A DNA stretch of 64,000 nucleotides. It comes from Saccharophagus sp. K07. Lineage in GTDB: Bacteria > Pseudomonadota > Gammaproteobacteria > Pseudomonadales > Cellvibrionaceae. Location of the stretch: assembly GCF_014336955.1 (NCBI RefSeq), contig NZ_QRAI01000005.1:1-64000 (forward strand), given 5' to 3'. The notes beneath the pieces are model-generated. The model ran no database searches and was not told the DNA's origin. It saw only the letters and a list, made by a program, of their open reading frames with translations. Below, piece after piece: positions 8,307-17,063 of this stretch. The position numbers and the translations under genes are program-made. Position 1 is the first letter of the stretch; each line of letters starts with the position of its first letter.

Positions 8307-8624
8307 ATGCAGATCAAATACGATAAAGACTTGGGAATTGTGATTCGGCCTGACCGTTTGTTTGATTACATGGCAGGTAATGAATGCATCGAGAAAACCG
8401 AGGCGTATTTGAGAGCTCATGGGTGTGTGCAGATCACCATTGATTTCCGCGAAACCCTATTTATGGACAGCTCAGGTATAGGTGCGCTAATCGCGTTGAT
8501 GCACAAACTCCCGCCTCAATCCCCAGCAATTCGCTTGATTCATCCCAGCAAATCCATTCACAAGTTAATTGAAGTGTGTTGCTTGCATCGATTGTTTGCG
8601 ATTGAAGCGGAGAGTGATATTTAA
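8307..8624 (+). CDS. STAS-domain protein (anti-sigma factor antagonist-like)
   Basis: This 105-residue stand-alone STAS domain carries the hallmark FMDSSGIGALI. The Ser pair at residues 55-56 includes the site that anti-sigma-factor kinases phosphorylate in SpoIIAA/RsbV relatives. The preceding strand VQITIDFRET also fits the fold. Such proteins act in partner-switching control of sigma factors or other regulators. No kinase or phosphatase partner is encoded next to it, so the pathway cannot be told. GAGG lies a suitable distance upstream of the ATG. The gene is monocistronic, ending in a hairpin shared with purC. Confidence 0.88.
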   Translation: MQIKYDKDLGIVIRPDRLFDYMAGNECIEKTEAYLRAHGCVQITIDFRETLFMDSSGIGALIALMHKLPPQSPAIRLIHPSKSIHKLIEVCCLHRLFAIEAESDI

Positions 8625-8645
8625 AGGTGGGATTGAATGGGCGAG

Positions 8646-8668
8646 ACCCCTCCCGTCGTGGGAGGGGT
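8646..8668. terminator. bidirectional hairpin between STAS gene and purC
   Basis: The perfect 9-bp stem ACCCCTCCC/GGGAGGGGT has a 5-base loop and lies between two convergent genes. It has no long T tract on either strand but is G+C rich and well placed to stop transcription from both sides. Confidence 0.6.
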
Positions 8669-8681
8669 GGAGAAGGCGGAT

Positions 8682-9785
8682 TTAGTCGATCAATTTATAT
8701 TCACGCCGCAAAATATCGCAAATTTCCGCTTTGGGATTTTCTGGCACTGCAATTTTTTCACCCGTAATACGCTCGGCGATGTCCAGATAGGTGCGTGACA
8801 CTTCCATCAAAATGTCGCGTGGCAGAGCATTGTCGCGCGCCAGCGCGATTCGTTCGCGCATGCGGTTTTTATTCAACAGAATATCTGGATCTGGGAAATA
8901 GCTGAGCAGAAGCTGGCGGAACGCTTCTTTGGATTGCTCAACGATTTTGCCTTCGCGGAAGGAAGGGCCATCCCAAATGCGGGAGGAATCCGGCGTGCCG
9001 ACTTCATCCATATAAATCAATTTTTCTTCGCCGTTTTTATCCGTAACGTAACCGAACTCGAATTTGGTATCGACAAAAATCTGATCGAGTTGCGCGAGTG
9101 ATTCCGCAATTGCGGTAAAGCCTTGCTTCAGCAATTTTTCATACAGGTCGATATCGGCGGTGGAGCGGAAGTTAAATGCAGCGTAATTGGCGAACAGATC
9201 GTCGCGCGTAATATTGGCGTCATCTTGTTCGGGTACGCCAGGAATGCCGCGCAAGATGCCCTTGGTTGAAGGGGTGATCAGCAGCTCTGGCAAACGCTGA
9301 TCTTTTTGCAAACCGTCGGGGAGACGGATGCCACAGAATTCCCGTTCGCCATTAGCGTAGGCGCGCCACATGGAGCCGGTGATGTACTGGCGGCAGATGG
9401 CTTCGATTTTGATCGGTTTGGCTTTTTGTACGACCCAGACAAATGGGTGAGGAATATCGAGAATATGGCTATCGGCCAGACCCTTTTCGCGGAACAGGCG
9501 GAACCAATGGTTGGAAATGGCATTGAGCGCTGCGCCTTTACCGGGAACGCCGCGCATACCACCTTCGCCGTGCCAGATGCAGTCGAATGCAGAGATGCGG
9601 TCGCTGATCACCATAATGGCGAGCGGGGCATCCGCCGGGACTGGATAGTTTTTCTCCTGAATCAATCGTTTGCTGTCAGCTTCCGTCAGCCAGTACACCG
9701 AGCGCACCTTGCCGCTGTGGACAGGTTTGTCGGTACGGATAGGAAGATCGTCATTGACGGCGAGAACTTGATCGGCAAGATTCAT
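8682..9785 (-). CDS. purC: SAICAR synthetase (long form)
   Basis: This enzyme condenses CAIR with aspartate using ATP in purine synthesis. Recognisable segments are [10 protein letters not shown] (nucleotide-binding start), [31 protein letters not shown] in slightly changed form ([17 protein letters not shown]), [16 protein letters not shown] and the C-terminal helix. At 367 residues it is the long type, also seen in some gammaproteobacteria and fungi, rather than the roughly 240-residue E. coli type. The ATG at 9785 is chosen because homology begins at MNLADQVL; the open frame extends 44 codons further without family similarity. It is monocistronic and divergent from the MATE gene. Confidence 0.93.
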   Translation of the reverse strand: MNLADQVLAVNDDLPIRTDKPVHSGKVRSVYWLTEADSKRLIQEKNYPVPADAPLAIMVISDRISAFDCIWHGEGGMRGVPGKGAALNAISNHWFRLFREKGLADSHILDIPHPFVWVVQKAKPIKIEAICRQYITGSMWRAYANGEREFCGIRLPDGLQKDQRLPELLITPSTKGILRGIPGVPEQDDANITRDDLFANYAAFNFRSTADIDLYEKLLKQGFTAIAESLAQLDQIFVDTKFEFGYVTDKNGEEKLIYMDEVGTPDSSRIWDGPSFREGKIVEQSKEAFRQLLLSYFPDPDILLNKNRMRERIALARDNALPRDILMEVSRTYLDIAERITGEKIAVPENPKAEICDILRREYKLID

Positions 9786-10048
9786 GGAGATATTCCGCTG
9801 AGCTGATGAACTGAAGGGGCAATGGACCAAAAAAACGAACGCGCGATCATAGCAGAACTCAGCTGTGTCGCCCAAACGCAGGCCGCTTATCGGTATGGAA
9901 AACGAAGCGCAGTACATGCTTTCTTGTGGTGGTTTATAAAGCTTCTATAATTTGTGCCAAATTGGCTTTACCACTCTATAAATTGTCAGCTGCCAAGCGA
10001 GATCGGACTTGCTTGAGTGCCGGCAGAGTCTTCCGGGTTCCCTTTATT

Positions 10049-11419
10049 ATGCAAACTGCTTTTTGGCGGCGTATCGCCGTACTTGCCATTCCTGTAGCCT
10101 TGCAAAGCTTGTTACAGGCGCTTCTCGGAATGGCGGATGTGGTGATGGTCACGGGCTTGGGGGCCAATGCGGTGGCGGCGGTTGGCCTTGCGGCCAAGTT
10201 GCACTTTTTGATGCTGGTTATGGGCTTTGGCATCGCGGCATCGAGCAGTATCTTGATTGCGCAACACTTTGGTGCCGGCAATCACGAGCAGTGCCAGCGC
10301 ACCCTGGTGATCGCGTTGTTCTGGGGAACCCTCATAACCTTGCCGTCGGTGTTGTTGTTTGCCATATCGGCCTATTGGCTCGGATGGATCAACCCCGATC
10401 CCGAAGTGGTTCGTCTCACGGCTCGCTATCTTTTAATTACTGCGCCTGCGTTGTTGTTGACGCAATACATCATTGTTTACGAAGCCTCTCTACGTTCGAC
10501 TGGCAATGCCATCATGCCTTTGCTTGTGGGTGTAGGAGCTGTACTTAGCAACGTCTTTTTTAACTATGTGCTGATTTTCGGCCATTTCGGCTTTCCCGCC
10601 TTGGGTGTCGAAGGGGCCGCCTGGGGTACTCTGATCTCCCGAATTCTGCAGCTGTTGGCGATCTGGTTAGCCTTGGCTTATTCGCACCATTTGTTTGCTC
10701 TCAGTCGCCACCATCTGCGTTATTTGTCGAACAAAAATGCAGCTAAGCACTTCCTGCAGTTCGCATTTCCCGTGATGCTCAACCATGTGCTTTGGGCTGT
10801 AGGCAATTCGACCTATCACATAGCAACCGGATTCGCCGGCACTGAAGCGCTCGCCGTTATGGGCGTTATGGTGCCGGTGGAGAGCGCGTTTTTTGCCTTA
10901 TTTATCGGGCTGGCAAGTGCTGCGTCTGTGATGATCGGGCAGGCATTGGGGGCGGATCGCCAAGAGCAGGCATTACAGCTGTGCAAATTGTTTAATCGCA
11001 CAGTAATTGTTTTAGTGATAACGCTGGCCGCTATCTTGTGGTTAGCGCGCGGCTGGATTTTGCATGTATTCGACGGGTTGGATGCGCAAACTTCCAGCCT
11101 GTTGGTCTATACGCTCGCCATTTTCTGTCTGGGCGTGTGGGTGAAAGTACTGAATATGCTGCGTATTCTCGGCATTTTGCGCGCGGGTGGCGATACGCGT
11201 TTTTGCCTGATCACCGACACGATTGTGATGTGGGGAGCGGGGGTGCCGCTGTTCCTGTTGGCCGTGTGGTTTGGAGCTCCATTCCCGATTTTGTATGGAT
11301 TGATGTTTTTAGAGGATTTTCTCAAATGGATTCCGGTCAGACTGCGCGTCGGGAAAGGCATTTGGATGAAAAACCTCACTGTCGATTCTGATCCGAAAGC
11401 CGGTGTTGTGGCCGTTTAA
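10049..11419 (+). CDS. MATE-family multidrug/sodium antiporter
   Basis: This 456-residue inner-membrane protein has about twelve hydrophobic segments in two similar halves. Family marks include QSLLQALLGMADVVMVTGLGANAVAAVGLA in the first half (shown in part), a Pro-Ala-rich segment, and in the second half GVMVPVESAFFALFIGLASAASVMIGQALGA (in part) with the Glu near the middle of the second half. Members export cationic drugs or metabolites in exchange for Na+ or H+. The ATG at 10049 is taken because the first MATE helix follows; the frame extends upstream without similarity. The stop is 34 bases before the dehydrogenase gene. A functional link is not evident. Confidence 0.88.
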   Translation: MQTAFWRRIAVLAIPVALQSLLQALLGMADVVMVTGLGANAVAAVGLAAKLHFLMLVMGFGIAASSSILIAQHFGAGNHEQCQRTLVIALFWGTLITLPSVLLFAISAYWLGWINPDPEVVRLTARYLLITAPALLLTQYIIVYEASLRSTGNAIMPLLVGVGAVLSNVFFNYVLIFGHFGFPALGVEGAAWGTLISRILQLLAIWLALAYSHHLFALSRHHLRYLSNKNAAKHFLQFAFPVMLNHVLWAVGNSTYHIATGFAGTEALAVMGVMVPVESAFFALFIGLASAASVMIGQALGADRQEQALQLCKLFNRTVIVLVITLAAILWLARGWILHVFDGLDAQTSSLLVYTLAIFCLGVWVKVLNMLRILGILRAGGDTRFCLITDTIVMWGAGVPLFLLAVWFGAPFPILYGLMFLEDFLKWIPVRLRVGKGIWMKNLTVDSDPKAGVVAV

Positions 11420-11453
11420 CGACTCCGATAATTCAAAAAAGCAGGAGAATCTT

Positions 11454-12836
11454 ATGCATTTGAAGTCCATTGGCTCGATAGGAGCCTGGTTGTTTGCTTT
11501 GGCTGCAACTGGCATTTGTGGCAAAACCTGGGCAGCCGGTTCTGCTGAGCAGATGTATCAAAGCTTTTGCGCCAGCTGCCACGGTCCGGATATGTCAGGC
11601 GGCTTGGCGCCGCCACTGGCCAATGGTCAATGGAAATACGGCAAAACCGATGAAGAGATTGCACAGGTGATCAAAAAAGGCATACCGAAAGTAGGTATGC
11701 CGGCGTGGGAAAAAAGTCTTTCCGATGCGGATATTCGGGCGCTGATCATTCTGATTCGCGAACGCGTGGCGCAGGGCGCAGAGAAGAAAGCAGCAAAACC
11801 GCAAACTTCTACCATTACCGCTGCAGGCTACTCTTTTGCATTGGAAAAAATCGCCGAGGCCCCGGGCGAATTGTGGTCCATGGATTTTCTCGCTGATGGG
11901 CGCATTATTTCTACGCAAAAAGACGGCAAATTATGGGTATTTGATAAAGGCCAGCGCACGGAAATAAAAGGTATTCCGCAGGTCTGGTCGAAAAGCCAAG
12001 GCGGTTTGCTGGAAGTGCAGCAGCATACGAGTGGATGGATTTATTTGACCTTTTCTCACCCAGATAAAAAAGGCGCTATGACCAAGGTTGTGCGCGGCAA
12101 AATCGATGGCGATCGCTGGGTGGATGAGCAGACAATTTTCGCCGCGGACAGCAAGTTTTATACGGACTCCGGTGTGCATTTTGGTTCCCGTCTGGTATTT
12201 CAGGACGATTATGTTTTCTTCAGTATCGGTGAGCGCGGTCAGCAGGAATTGGCGCAAGATCTCAGTTATCCCAACGGCAAAATTCATCGCTTGCATCTCG
12301 ACGGGCGAATTCCCGCGGACAATCCCTTCGTAAAAGATGCGAAAGCATTGCCTTCCATTTGGAGCTATGGCCATCGCAATCCGCAAGGTTTGGCATTGCA
12401 GTCGGGTACTGGTCTGCTGTGGGATGCTGAGCACGGCCCGCGCGGTGGCGATGAAATCAATTTGATTATCAAAGGCGCTAATTACGGCTGGCCGGTGATT
12501 ACCTACGGCATGAATTACAGCGGCACGCCTATTACCAATCTCACTCATAAAGAGGGGATGGAGCAGCCTAAACATTATTGGGTGCCCTCCATTGCAGTTT
12601 CCGAAATCGATTTTTACACCGGTGAGCGTTTTCCGAATTGGCGTGGTCATTTGCTCGTAGGCAGTTTGGCGAAAGAGCAACTTCGCCTGGTGCGTGTGGA
12701 CGGTGATAAGGTGGTCGGTGACGAGCTGCTATTTCAGGGGCGCGGGCGTATCCGCGATGTTGCCGACGGTCCTGATGGATATCCGTACGTTGTGATTGCG
12801 GGTGAGATTTTTAGATTGGTACCTACTTCTAAATAG
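11454..12836 (+). CDS. cytochrome c–PQQ-dependent sugar dehydrogenase fusion
   Basis: This 460-residue exported protein joins two modules. After a signal peptide (to about residue 28) comes a class I cytochrome c domain with the haem motif CASCH (Cys39, Cys42, His43) and a likely axial Met at GMPAW (Met82). From about residue 120 there is a beta-propeller of the soluble glucose/aldose dehydrogenase type, with SYGHRNPQGLAL and EHGPRGGDEIN, segments that bind PQQ and calcium in that family. It probably oxidises a sugar in the periplasm and passes electrons to its own haem. GGAG precedes the ATG. Only 11 bases separate it from a TonB-dependent receptor, so the two are likely one operon. Confidence 0.9.
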   Translation: MHLKSIGSIGAWLFALAATGICGKTWAAGSAEQMYQSFCASCHGPDMSGGLAPPLANGQWKYGKTDEEIAQVIKKGIPKVGMPAWEKSLSDADIRALIILIRERVAQGAEKKAAKPQTSTITAAGYSFALEKIAEAPGELWSMDFLADGRIISTQKDGKLWVFDKGQRTEIKGIPQVWSKSQGGLLEVQQHTSGWIYLTFSHPDKKGAMTKVVRGKIDGDRWVDEQTIFAADSKFYTDSGVHFGSRLVFQDDYVFFSIGERGQQELAQDLSYPNGKIHRLHLDGRIPADNPFVKDAKALPSIWSYGHRNPQGLALQSGTGLLWDAEHGPRGGDEINLIIKGANYGWPVITYGMNYSGTPITNLTHKEGMEQPKHYWVPSIAVSEIDFYTGERFPNWRGHLLVGSLAKEQLRLVRVDGDKVVGDELLFQGRGRIRDVADGPDGYPYVVIAGEIFRLVPTSK

Positions 12837-12847
12837 GGTATTTCTCA

Positions 12848-14899
12848 ATGATGAAAAGGAAGGGTTTCATCAGAGCTTTAACTGCAATGGCGAGCGGTGT
12901 TGTTGCTGCAACCGCTTTAGCCTCTGAACGTTTGCAGACCGTGGTGGTGTTAGGTGAGCGCAGCGAGCGCTTTTTGAGTGAAACCTCGTCGCTCAGTCAT
13001 GTATTAGACCGGGAACCACTGGAGCATCCGGGTTTGGAACACGCAAGCCAAGTGTTATCCACGGTTCCCGGCGTATGGGTCAGCCGCGGCGGCGGGCAGG
13101 AACAACTTGTCGCCATACGTTCGCCGGTGTTTACCGGTTCCGGCGCTTGCGGAGCTTTTTGGTTGGCGGAAGATGGTATTTCCTTGCGTGCCATGGGCTT
13201 CTGTAATGCCAATGAATTTTTTGACAGTCATTACGAAGCCGCCGATCAGCTCGAAGTTTTTAAAGGTCCTCACGCATCCATTGTCGGCGGCAATGCGCAA
13301 TATGGCGCGATTAATGTGCGTTTGCCGCAGGCAGGGGAGATAGAAGATCAAATCTCTCTCACGGCAAATTCCCAAGGATATAGACGTTTGCAACTGCTCG
13401 GCGGTTTTTCCGGCGAGCGCCACTCCGCCGGATTGTTGTTTACCGGCATCGAAGATGATTCCTACCGCGCTGAATCCGGAGTCAAACAGCAAAAACTGTC
13501 TTTGCGGCATCAATGGGAAGGCGACGACTGGATTACCGTGGAAAACGGCCTGACGCTTATGCATCTGGAACAGGAGTCGGCTGGTTATCTGGAAGGTATC
13601 GATTCCTATCGCGATAAATTGCAGCGCCGCGGCAATAACTTTCCGGAAGCTTATAGAGATGCAGATTCGCTGCGCGCCTATAGCCGTTTGCGCATGCGCA
13701 AATTGGATTCGCAATGGACATTTACGCCATTCCTGCGCAGCAATCGCATGGATTTTTTGATGCACTTCGTGCCCTGGCAGCCGACCGAGCGCAATGGTCA
13801 CGATTCAGTTGGCTGGCAATTGCAATGGAAGCGTTTTTTAGCGCGCAACACCGAGGTGTATTGGAGCCACGAGTTCGAGCAGACCTGGGGCGATCTGGTG
13901 GAAGTGCAACACAACCCCGCGCCGTTTTCGCCTGCGCAGATTCCCCAAGGCGATCATTACGATTTCGGCGTTCGTGCGCGCACCACGGCGTTTAATGTCG
14001 GCGCTTATTGGCAGATCACCCATAGCCTTGCCCTGGACCTCGCCGCTCGTTGGGACCATACCTTTTACGATTACACCAATCATTTATCTACGGGCAGCGC
14101 ATGCGCGCCCGGCGTCAATGGCTGTCGGTTTTATCGACCGGAGTCGCAGAACAATCACTTCAGTGAACCGTCGCTGCACACGGGTTTTGTCTATCAAATC
14201 TGGAATGGCCTTTTCAGCTTCGGCAAATTCTCCACCGGCTTTCGCATCCCTCAGGTAACCGAGCTTTATCGCACCCAGTCGCCCGATCCGACAGATGTTG
14301 AGCCAGAGCACATCACCTCATTCGAATTGGGTATGCGAGGGGAGAGCGGTCCCTGGTTTGCGCAGGGGGCAATTTATTGGATGCGCAATCGCGACGGTAT
14401 TTTTCAGAATACCGATCGACTCTACGTCAATGGCGTGGATACGGATCACCGCGGTTTTGAATATGAAGTCGGCTTTAACAACGGCGTGGTTTCGGCGGCC
14501 TTTAACGGCCAAATTGCCGATCACACCTATCGCAACAACCCGCAATTATCCGGTGCGCCTTTAAATCTGCGTGGCCTACAAGTGGATACAGCGCCTGAGC
14601 ATATGCATCAGTTTGCGGTGCATTGGCGAGGGGGCTCGCGGGTCAGATTTGGTTCCCAGGTGTATCACATGGGGCGCTATTACATGGATGTTGGAAATCA
14701 ATTTTCCTATCCCGGACATACCCTGGTTGATTTCGATGTGGTGGCCGAACTGTCGCCGTCACTGGAATTGCGCTGGGCGCTGCTCAATGCATTTGATAGG
14801 GATTATGCCGAGCGCGCGGATATCGCCAACACCGATACCCATCGCTACTTCCCCGGCCTTGAACGGCGGTTAAGTGCCAGTGTTCGTTACAGGTTCTAG
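12848..14899 (+). CDS. TonB-dependent outer-membrane receptor
   Basis: This 683-residue receptor has a signal peptide (cleavage near ALA-SER, residue 26), a TonB-box-like LQTVVVLGE, a plug domain (about 45-160) and a 22-strand-type barrel ending in Phe (SASVRYRF). The plug contains FTGSGACGAFWLAEDGIS and MGFCNANEFF, with two Cys that could form a disulphide, then LEVFKGPHASIVGGNAQYGAINV, the conserved plug end. The substrate is unknown. Its position immediately after a PQQ-type dehydrogenase makes the cofactor or the sugar substrate plausible cargo. A 14-bp perfect hairpin follows the stop. Confidence 0.9.
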   Translation: MMKRKGFIRALTAMASGVVAATALASERLQTVVVLGERSERFLSETSSLSHVLDREPLEHPGLEHASQVLSTVPGVWVSRGGGQEQLVAIRSPVFTGSGACGAFWLAEDGISLRAMGFCNANEFFDSHYEAADQLEVFKGPHASIVGGNAQYGAINVRLPQAGEIEDQISLTANSQGYRRLQLLGGFSGERHSAGLLFTGIEDDSYRAESGVKQQKLSLRHQWEGDDWITVENGLTLMHLEQESAGYLEGIDSYRDKLQRRGNNFPEAYRDADSLRAYSRLRMRKLDSQWTFTPFLRSNRMDFLMHFVPWQPTERNGHDSVGWQLQWKRFLARNTEVYWSHEFEQTWGDLVEVQHNPAPFSPAQIPQGDHYDFGVRARTTAFNVGAYWQITHSLALDLAARWDHTFYDYTNHLSTGSACAPGVNGCRFYRPESQNNHFSEPSLHTGFVYQIWNGLFSFGKFSTGFRIPQVTELYRTQSPDPTDVEPEHITSFELGMRGESGPWFAQGAIYWMRNRDGIFQNTDRLYVNGVDTDHRGFEYEVGFNNGVVSAAFNGQIADHTYRNNPQLSGAPLNLRGLQVDTAPEHMHQFAVHWRGGSRVRFGSQVYHMGRYYMDVGNQFSYPGHTLVDFDVVAELSPSLELRWALLNAFDRDYAERADIANTDTHRYFPGLERRLSASVRYRF

Positions 14900-14901
14900 T
14901 G

Positions 14902-14935
14902 ATCTAAGCAAAGACAAAAACGTCTTTGCTTAGAT
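14902..14935 (+). terminator. strong hairpin after the receptor gene
   Basis: The perfect 14-bp inverted repeat ATCTAAGCAAAGAC/GTCTTTGCTTAGAT has a 6-base A-rich loop and starts two bases after the stop codon. It has no T tract right after it, so it may be a terminator of imperfect type or a 3' stabilising structure. Confidence 0.6.
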
Positions 14936-15299
14936 TGAAAGCCGCTGTCTTATTTTTCATCAATTTTGTCTTGCAATTGCTCTTCGGTTTTGTAGAATTG
15001 CGCGCCGCAGCGGGACCCGGTCCTGCGTCTCACCGATGTGTCCAGATCTGGTTGTCTCATTTCTGATCGAGTAAGCGAGGTTGATGTGTTTTACCTGCAA
15101 GAGTTGTTGTTGCAGCACCGTGTTTTAAGCCGTGGAAAATTGGTCGGCAGCTTACAGATAACCGGTCATCGTGCTGGCAGTTTCTGGTTCTAATATCTCC
15201 CTTTCTTCTGATGCAGCCGTTTTCGGGTTGCACTCTTTATTTCGGTTGCACTCTCTTATAAGGCTGTTACCCTTGCGCCTTTCGGCGAGGAGACGACCT
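14936..15299. other. intergenic region upstream of the gamma-glutamyltransferase
   Basis: I see no gene here. A 19-base imperfect tandem duplication (TTTCGGGTTGCACTCTTTA and TTTCGGTTGCACTCTCTTA) occupies 15221-15258. A small hairpin CGCC-TTTC-GGCG lies just before the GAGGAG ribosome binding site of the next gene and could affect its translation. The promoter was not located. Confidence 0.5.
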
Positions 15300-17009
15300 A
15301 TGGCAACGGCTTTACGTATTTGGCTTTTATTTGTCGTCGTTTGTACTGCAGCCTGCGCGCATCAAACGGCAGAGCTCCAACCTCAAGTTCCGCAATATGC
15401 CGCTGTATATGGAAATAACAAAGGCGCCATTGCCAGTGTTAATCCTTTTGCTACTTCTGCCGGACTGGCTGCATTTGCTGCGGGTGGCAATGCTATAGAT
15501 GCCGCTCTCGCGGTGGCTTTTACTTTGGGAGTGGTGGATAGCCATAACTCCGGTATTGGCGGTGGCTGTTTTATTCTTGTGCGCTTGGCGGATGGCCGAG
15601 TCCTGGCGATTGACGGGCGGGAGATGGCTCCCATGGCCGCCACGCCGGAAACCTTCCTTGTCGACGGCAAAGTCCAGCCAGCACTGAGTAGAACCGGGCC
15701 TCTGGCGGTTGGCGTACCGGGTTCTGTTGCGGCTTATCACCATTTGCAATCTCTCGGCGGTCGTCTGTCGTGGAAGGATGTGATTCTTCCGGCTGCGCAT
15801 CTGGCGGATCAAGGCTTCCCCATCGACCGTACTATGTCTCTTCGTTTGAATGGGGTGAAAGGGGATTTGCAGCAATTCCCTGCATCTGCCTCGATTTATC
15901 TTTTGCCCTCCGGCGAAGCTCCGCAACCGGGTTATCAATTGCGTCAGCAGGACTTGGCTGCGAGCTACAGAGCACTTGCCCAACAGGGACCGGATTGGTT
16001 TTACAAAGGTGATTTTGCCCGGCGCCTCGCGAATTGGATGAGTGCGAACGGTGGCCTGATCAGCTATCAGGACTTTGCCAACTACCAGTTGAAAGTCCGT
16101 GAACCTCTGGTCACCCATTTCAAAGGTTTTGAAATCTACGGCTTCCCGTCACCGAGTTCGGGCGGCACTCACGTTGCCCAGATTCTCGCCATGCTCGAAC
16201 CCTTGCCTCTGCAGGAAATGGCGGAAGCCGATTTTTATCATGTGCTCGCGGAGGCTATGCGTCTGGCGTTTGCCGATCGCGCTCACTGGATGGGCGATGC
16301 GGACTTTGTTCCTGTGCCGGCAGGTCTGTTGGATGCGGACTATCTGCGTAAACGCGCAGCCCAGATCGACCGCTCCCGCGCAGCCCCTTCCGTTCAGCAC
16401 GGTCTGCCGCCGGATGCAGAAGCTCTGTTCAACAAACACACCACCCATATAGCTGCGGCGGATGCCGAAGGTAACTGGGTCGCCATTACCACTACGCTCA
16501 ATACCAGCTTTGGCAGCAAGGTGGTTGTTCCAGGCACAGGTGTATTGCTCAACAACCAGATGGACGATTTTTCCCTGGATCCAGGCTTGGCCAATGCGTT
16601 TGGTTTGGTCGGAGCTCACGCCAACAGCGTCGAACCTGGCAAGCGCCCGTTATCCAGCATGTCGCCCACCATAGTGACACGCGCTGGCAAGCCGGTGATG
16701 ACGCTGGGGGCTGCAGGTGGGCCCACGATTATTTCCCAGGTGACCCAGGTGCTATTGCGTCATCTGGCGCTGCAGCAGCCTTTGGAAGACGCCATGGAAG
16801 CGCCGCGCATTCATCACCAGTGGAAACCGGAGTTGTTATTTGTTGAGCCGGGTATTTCAGATGCGGTGCGCAAGTCGCTGCAGGAACGCGGTCATGTATT
16901 GAAGGATATGGGTTCCTTTGGCGGAACCCAGGCGATTGTGGTGGAAGAGGGGCGGTTTCTGCCGATGGCTGAGCCTAGAGTTATTCGGCGCAATCAGGAA
17001 GAGAATTAG
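15300..17009 (+). CDS. ggt: gamma-glutamyltransferase
   Basis: This 569-residue proenzyme, exported by an N-terminal signal with a lipoprotein-like TAAC end, hydrolyses or transfers the gamma-glutamyl group of glutathione. It is of the self-cleaving type: the small subunit would begin at Thr381 in the motif KHTTHIAAAD, matching the catalytic Thr of the family. Other marks are GGNAIDAALAVAFTLGVVD, SGIGGGCFILV, PSPSSGGTHVAQILAML, LLNNQMDDF and KRPLSSMSPTIV. The ATG at 15300 has GAGGAG upstream; the frame extends 43 codons further but without family similarity. It ends in a long inverted repeat shared with dusC. Confidence 0.93.
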   Translation: MATALRIWLLFVVVCTAACAHQTAELQPQVPQYAAVYGNNKGAIASVNPFATSAGLAAFAAGGNAIDAALAVAFTLGVVDSHNSGIGGGCFILVRLADGRVLAIDGREMAPMAATPETFLVDGKVQPALSRTGPLAVGVPGSVAAYHHLQSLGGRLSWKDVILPAAHLADQGFPIDRTMSLRLNGVKGDLQQFPASASIYLLPSGEAPQPGYQLRQQDLAASYRALAQQGPDWFYKGDFARRLANWMSANGGLISYQDFANYQLKVREPLVTHFKGFEIYGFPSPSSGGTHVAQILAMLEPLPLQEMAEADFYHVLAEAMRLAFADRAHWMGDADFVPVPAGLLDADYLRKRAAQIDRSRAAPSVQHGLPPDAEALFNKHTTHIAAADAEGNWVAITTTLNTSFGSKVVVPGTGVLLNNQMDDFSLDPGLANAFGLVGAHANSVEPGKRPLSSMSPTIVTRAGKPVMTLGAAGGPTIISQVTQVLLRHLALQQPLEDAMEAPRIHHQWKPELLFVEPGISDAVRKSLQERGHVLKDMGSFGGTQAIVVEEGRFLPMAEPRVIRRNQEEN

Positions 17010-17051
17010 TCATCTCAAAAATGCCGTGTTCGGCTGATTTTTGAGATGACT
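17008..17051. terminator. bidirectional terminator between ggt and dusC
   Basis: Perfect 15-bp arms (AGTCATCTCAAAAAT and its complement) enclose a 14-base centre GCCGTGTTCGGCTG. The inner GCCG/CGGC can pair further. The arm carries A/T runs that act as U tracts in both directions, fitting its place between convergent genes. The left arm overlaps the ggt stop codon. Its core (CTCAAAAATCAGCCGA and GGCATTTTTGAG on the other strand) also flanks the palindromic repeat at 27899-28023. Confidence 0.8.
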
Positions 17052-17063
17052 CACGCTAGGAGA

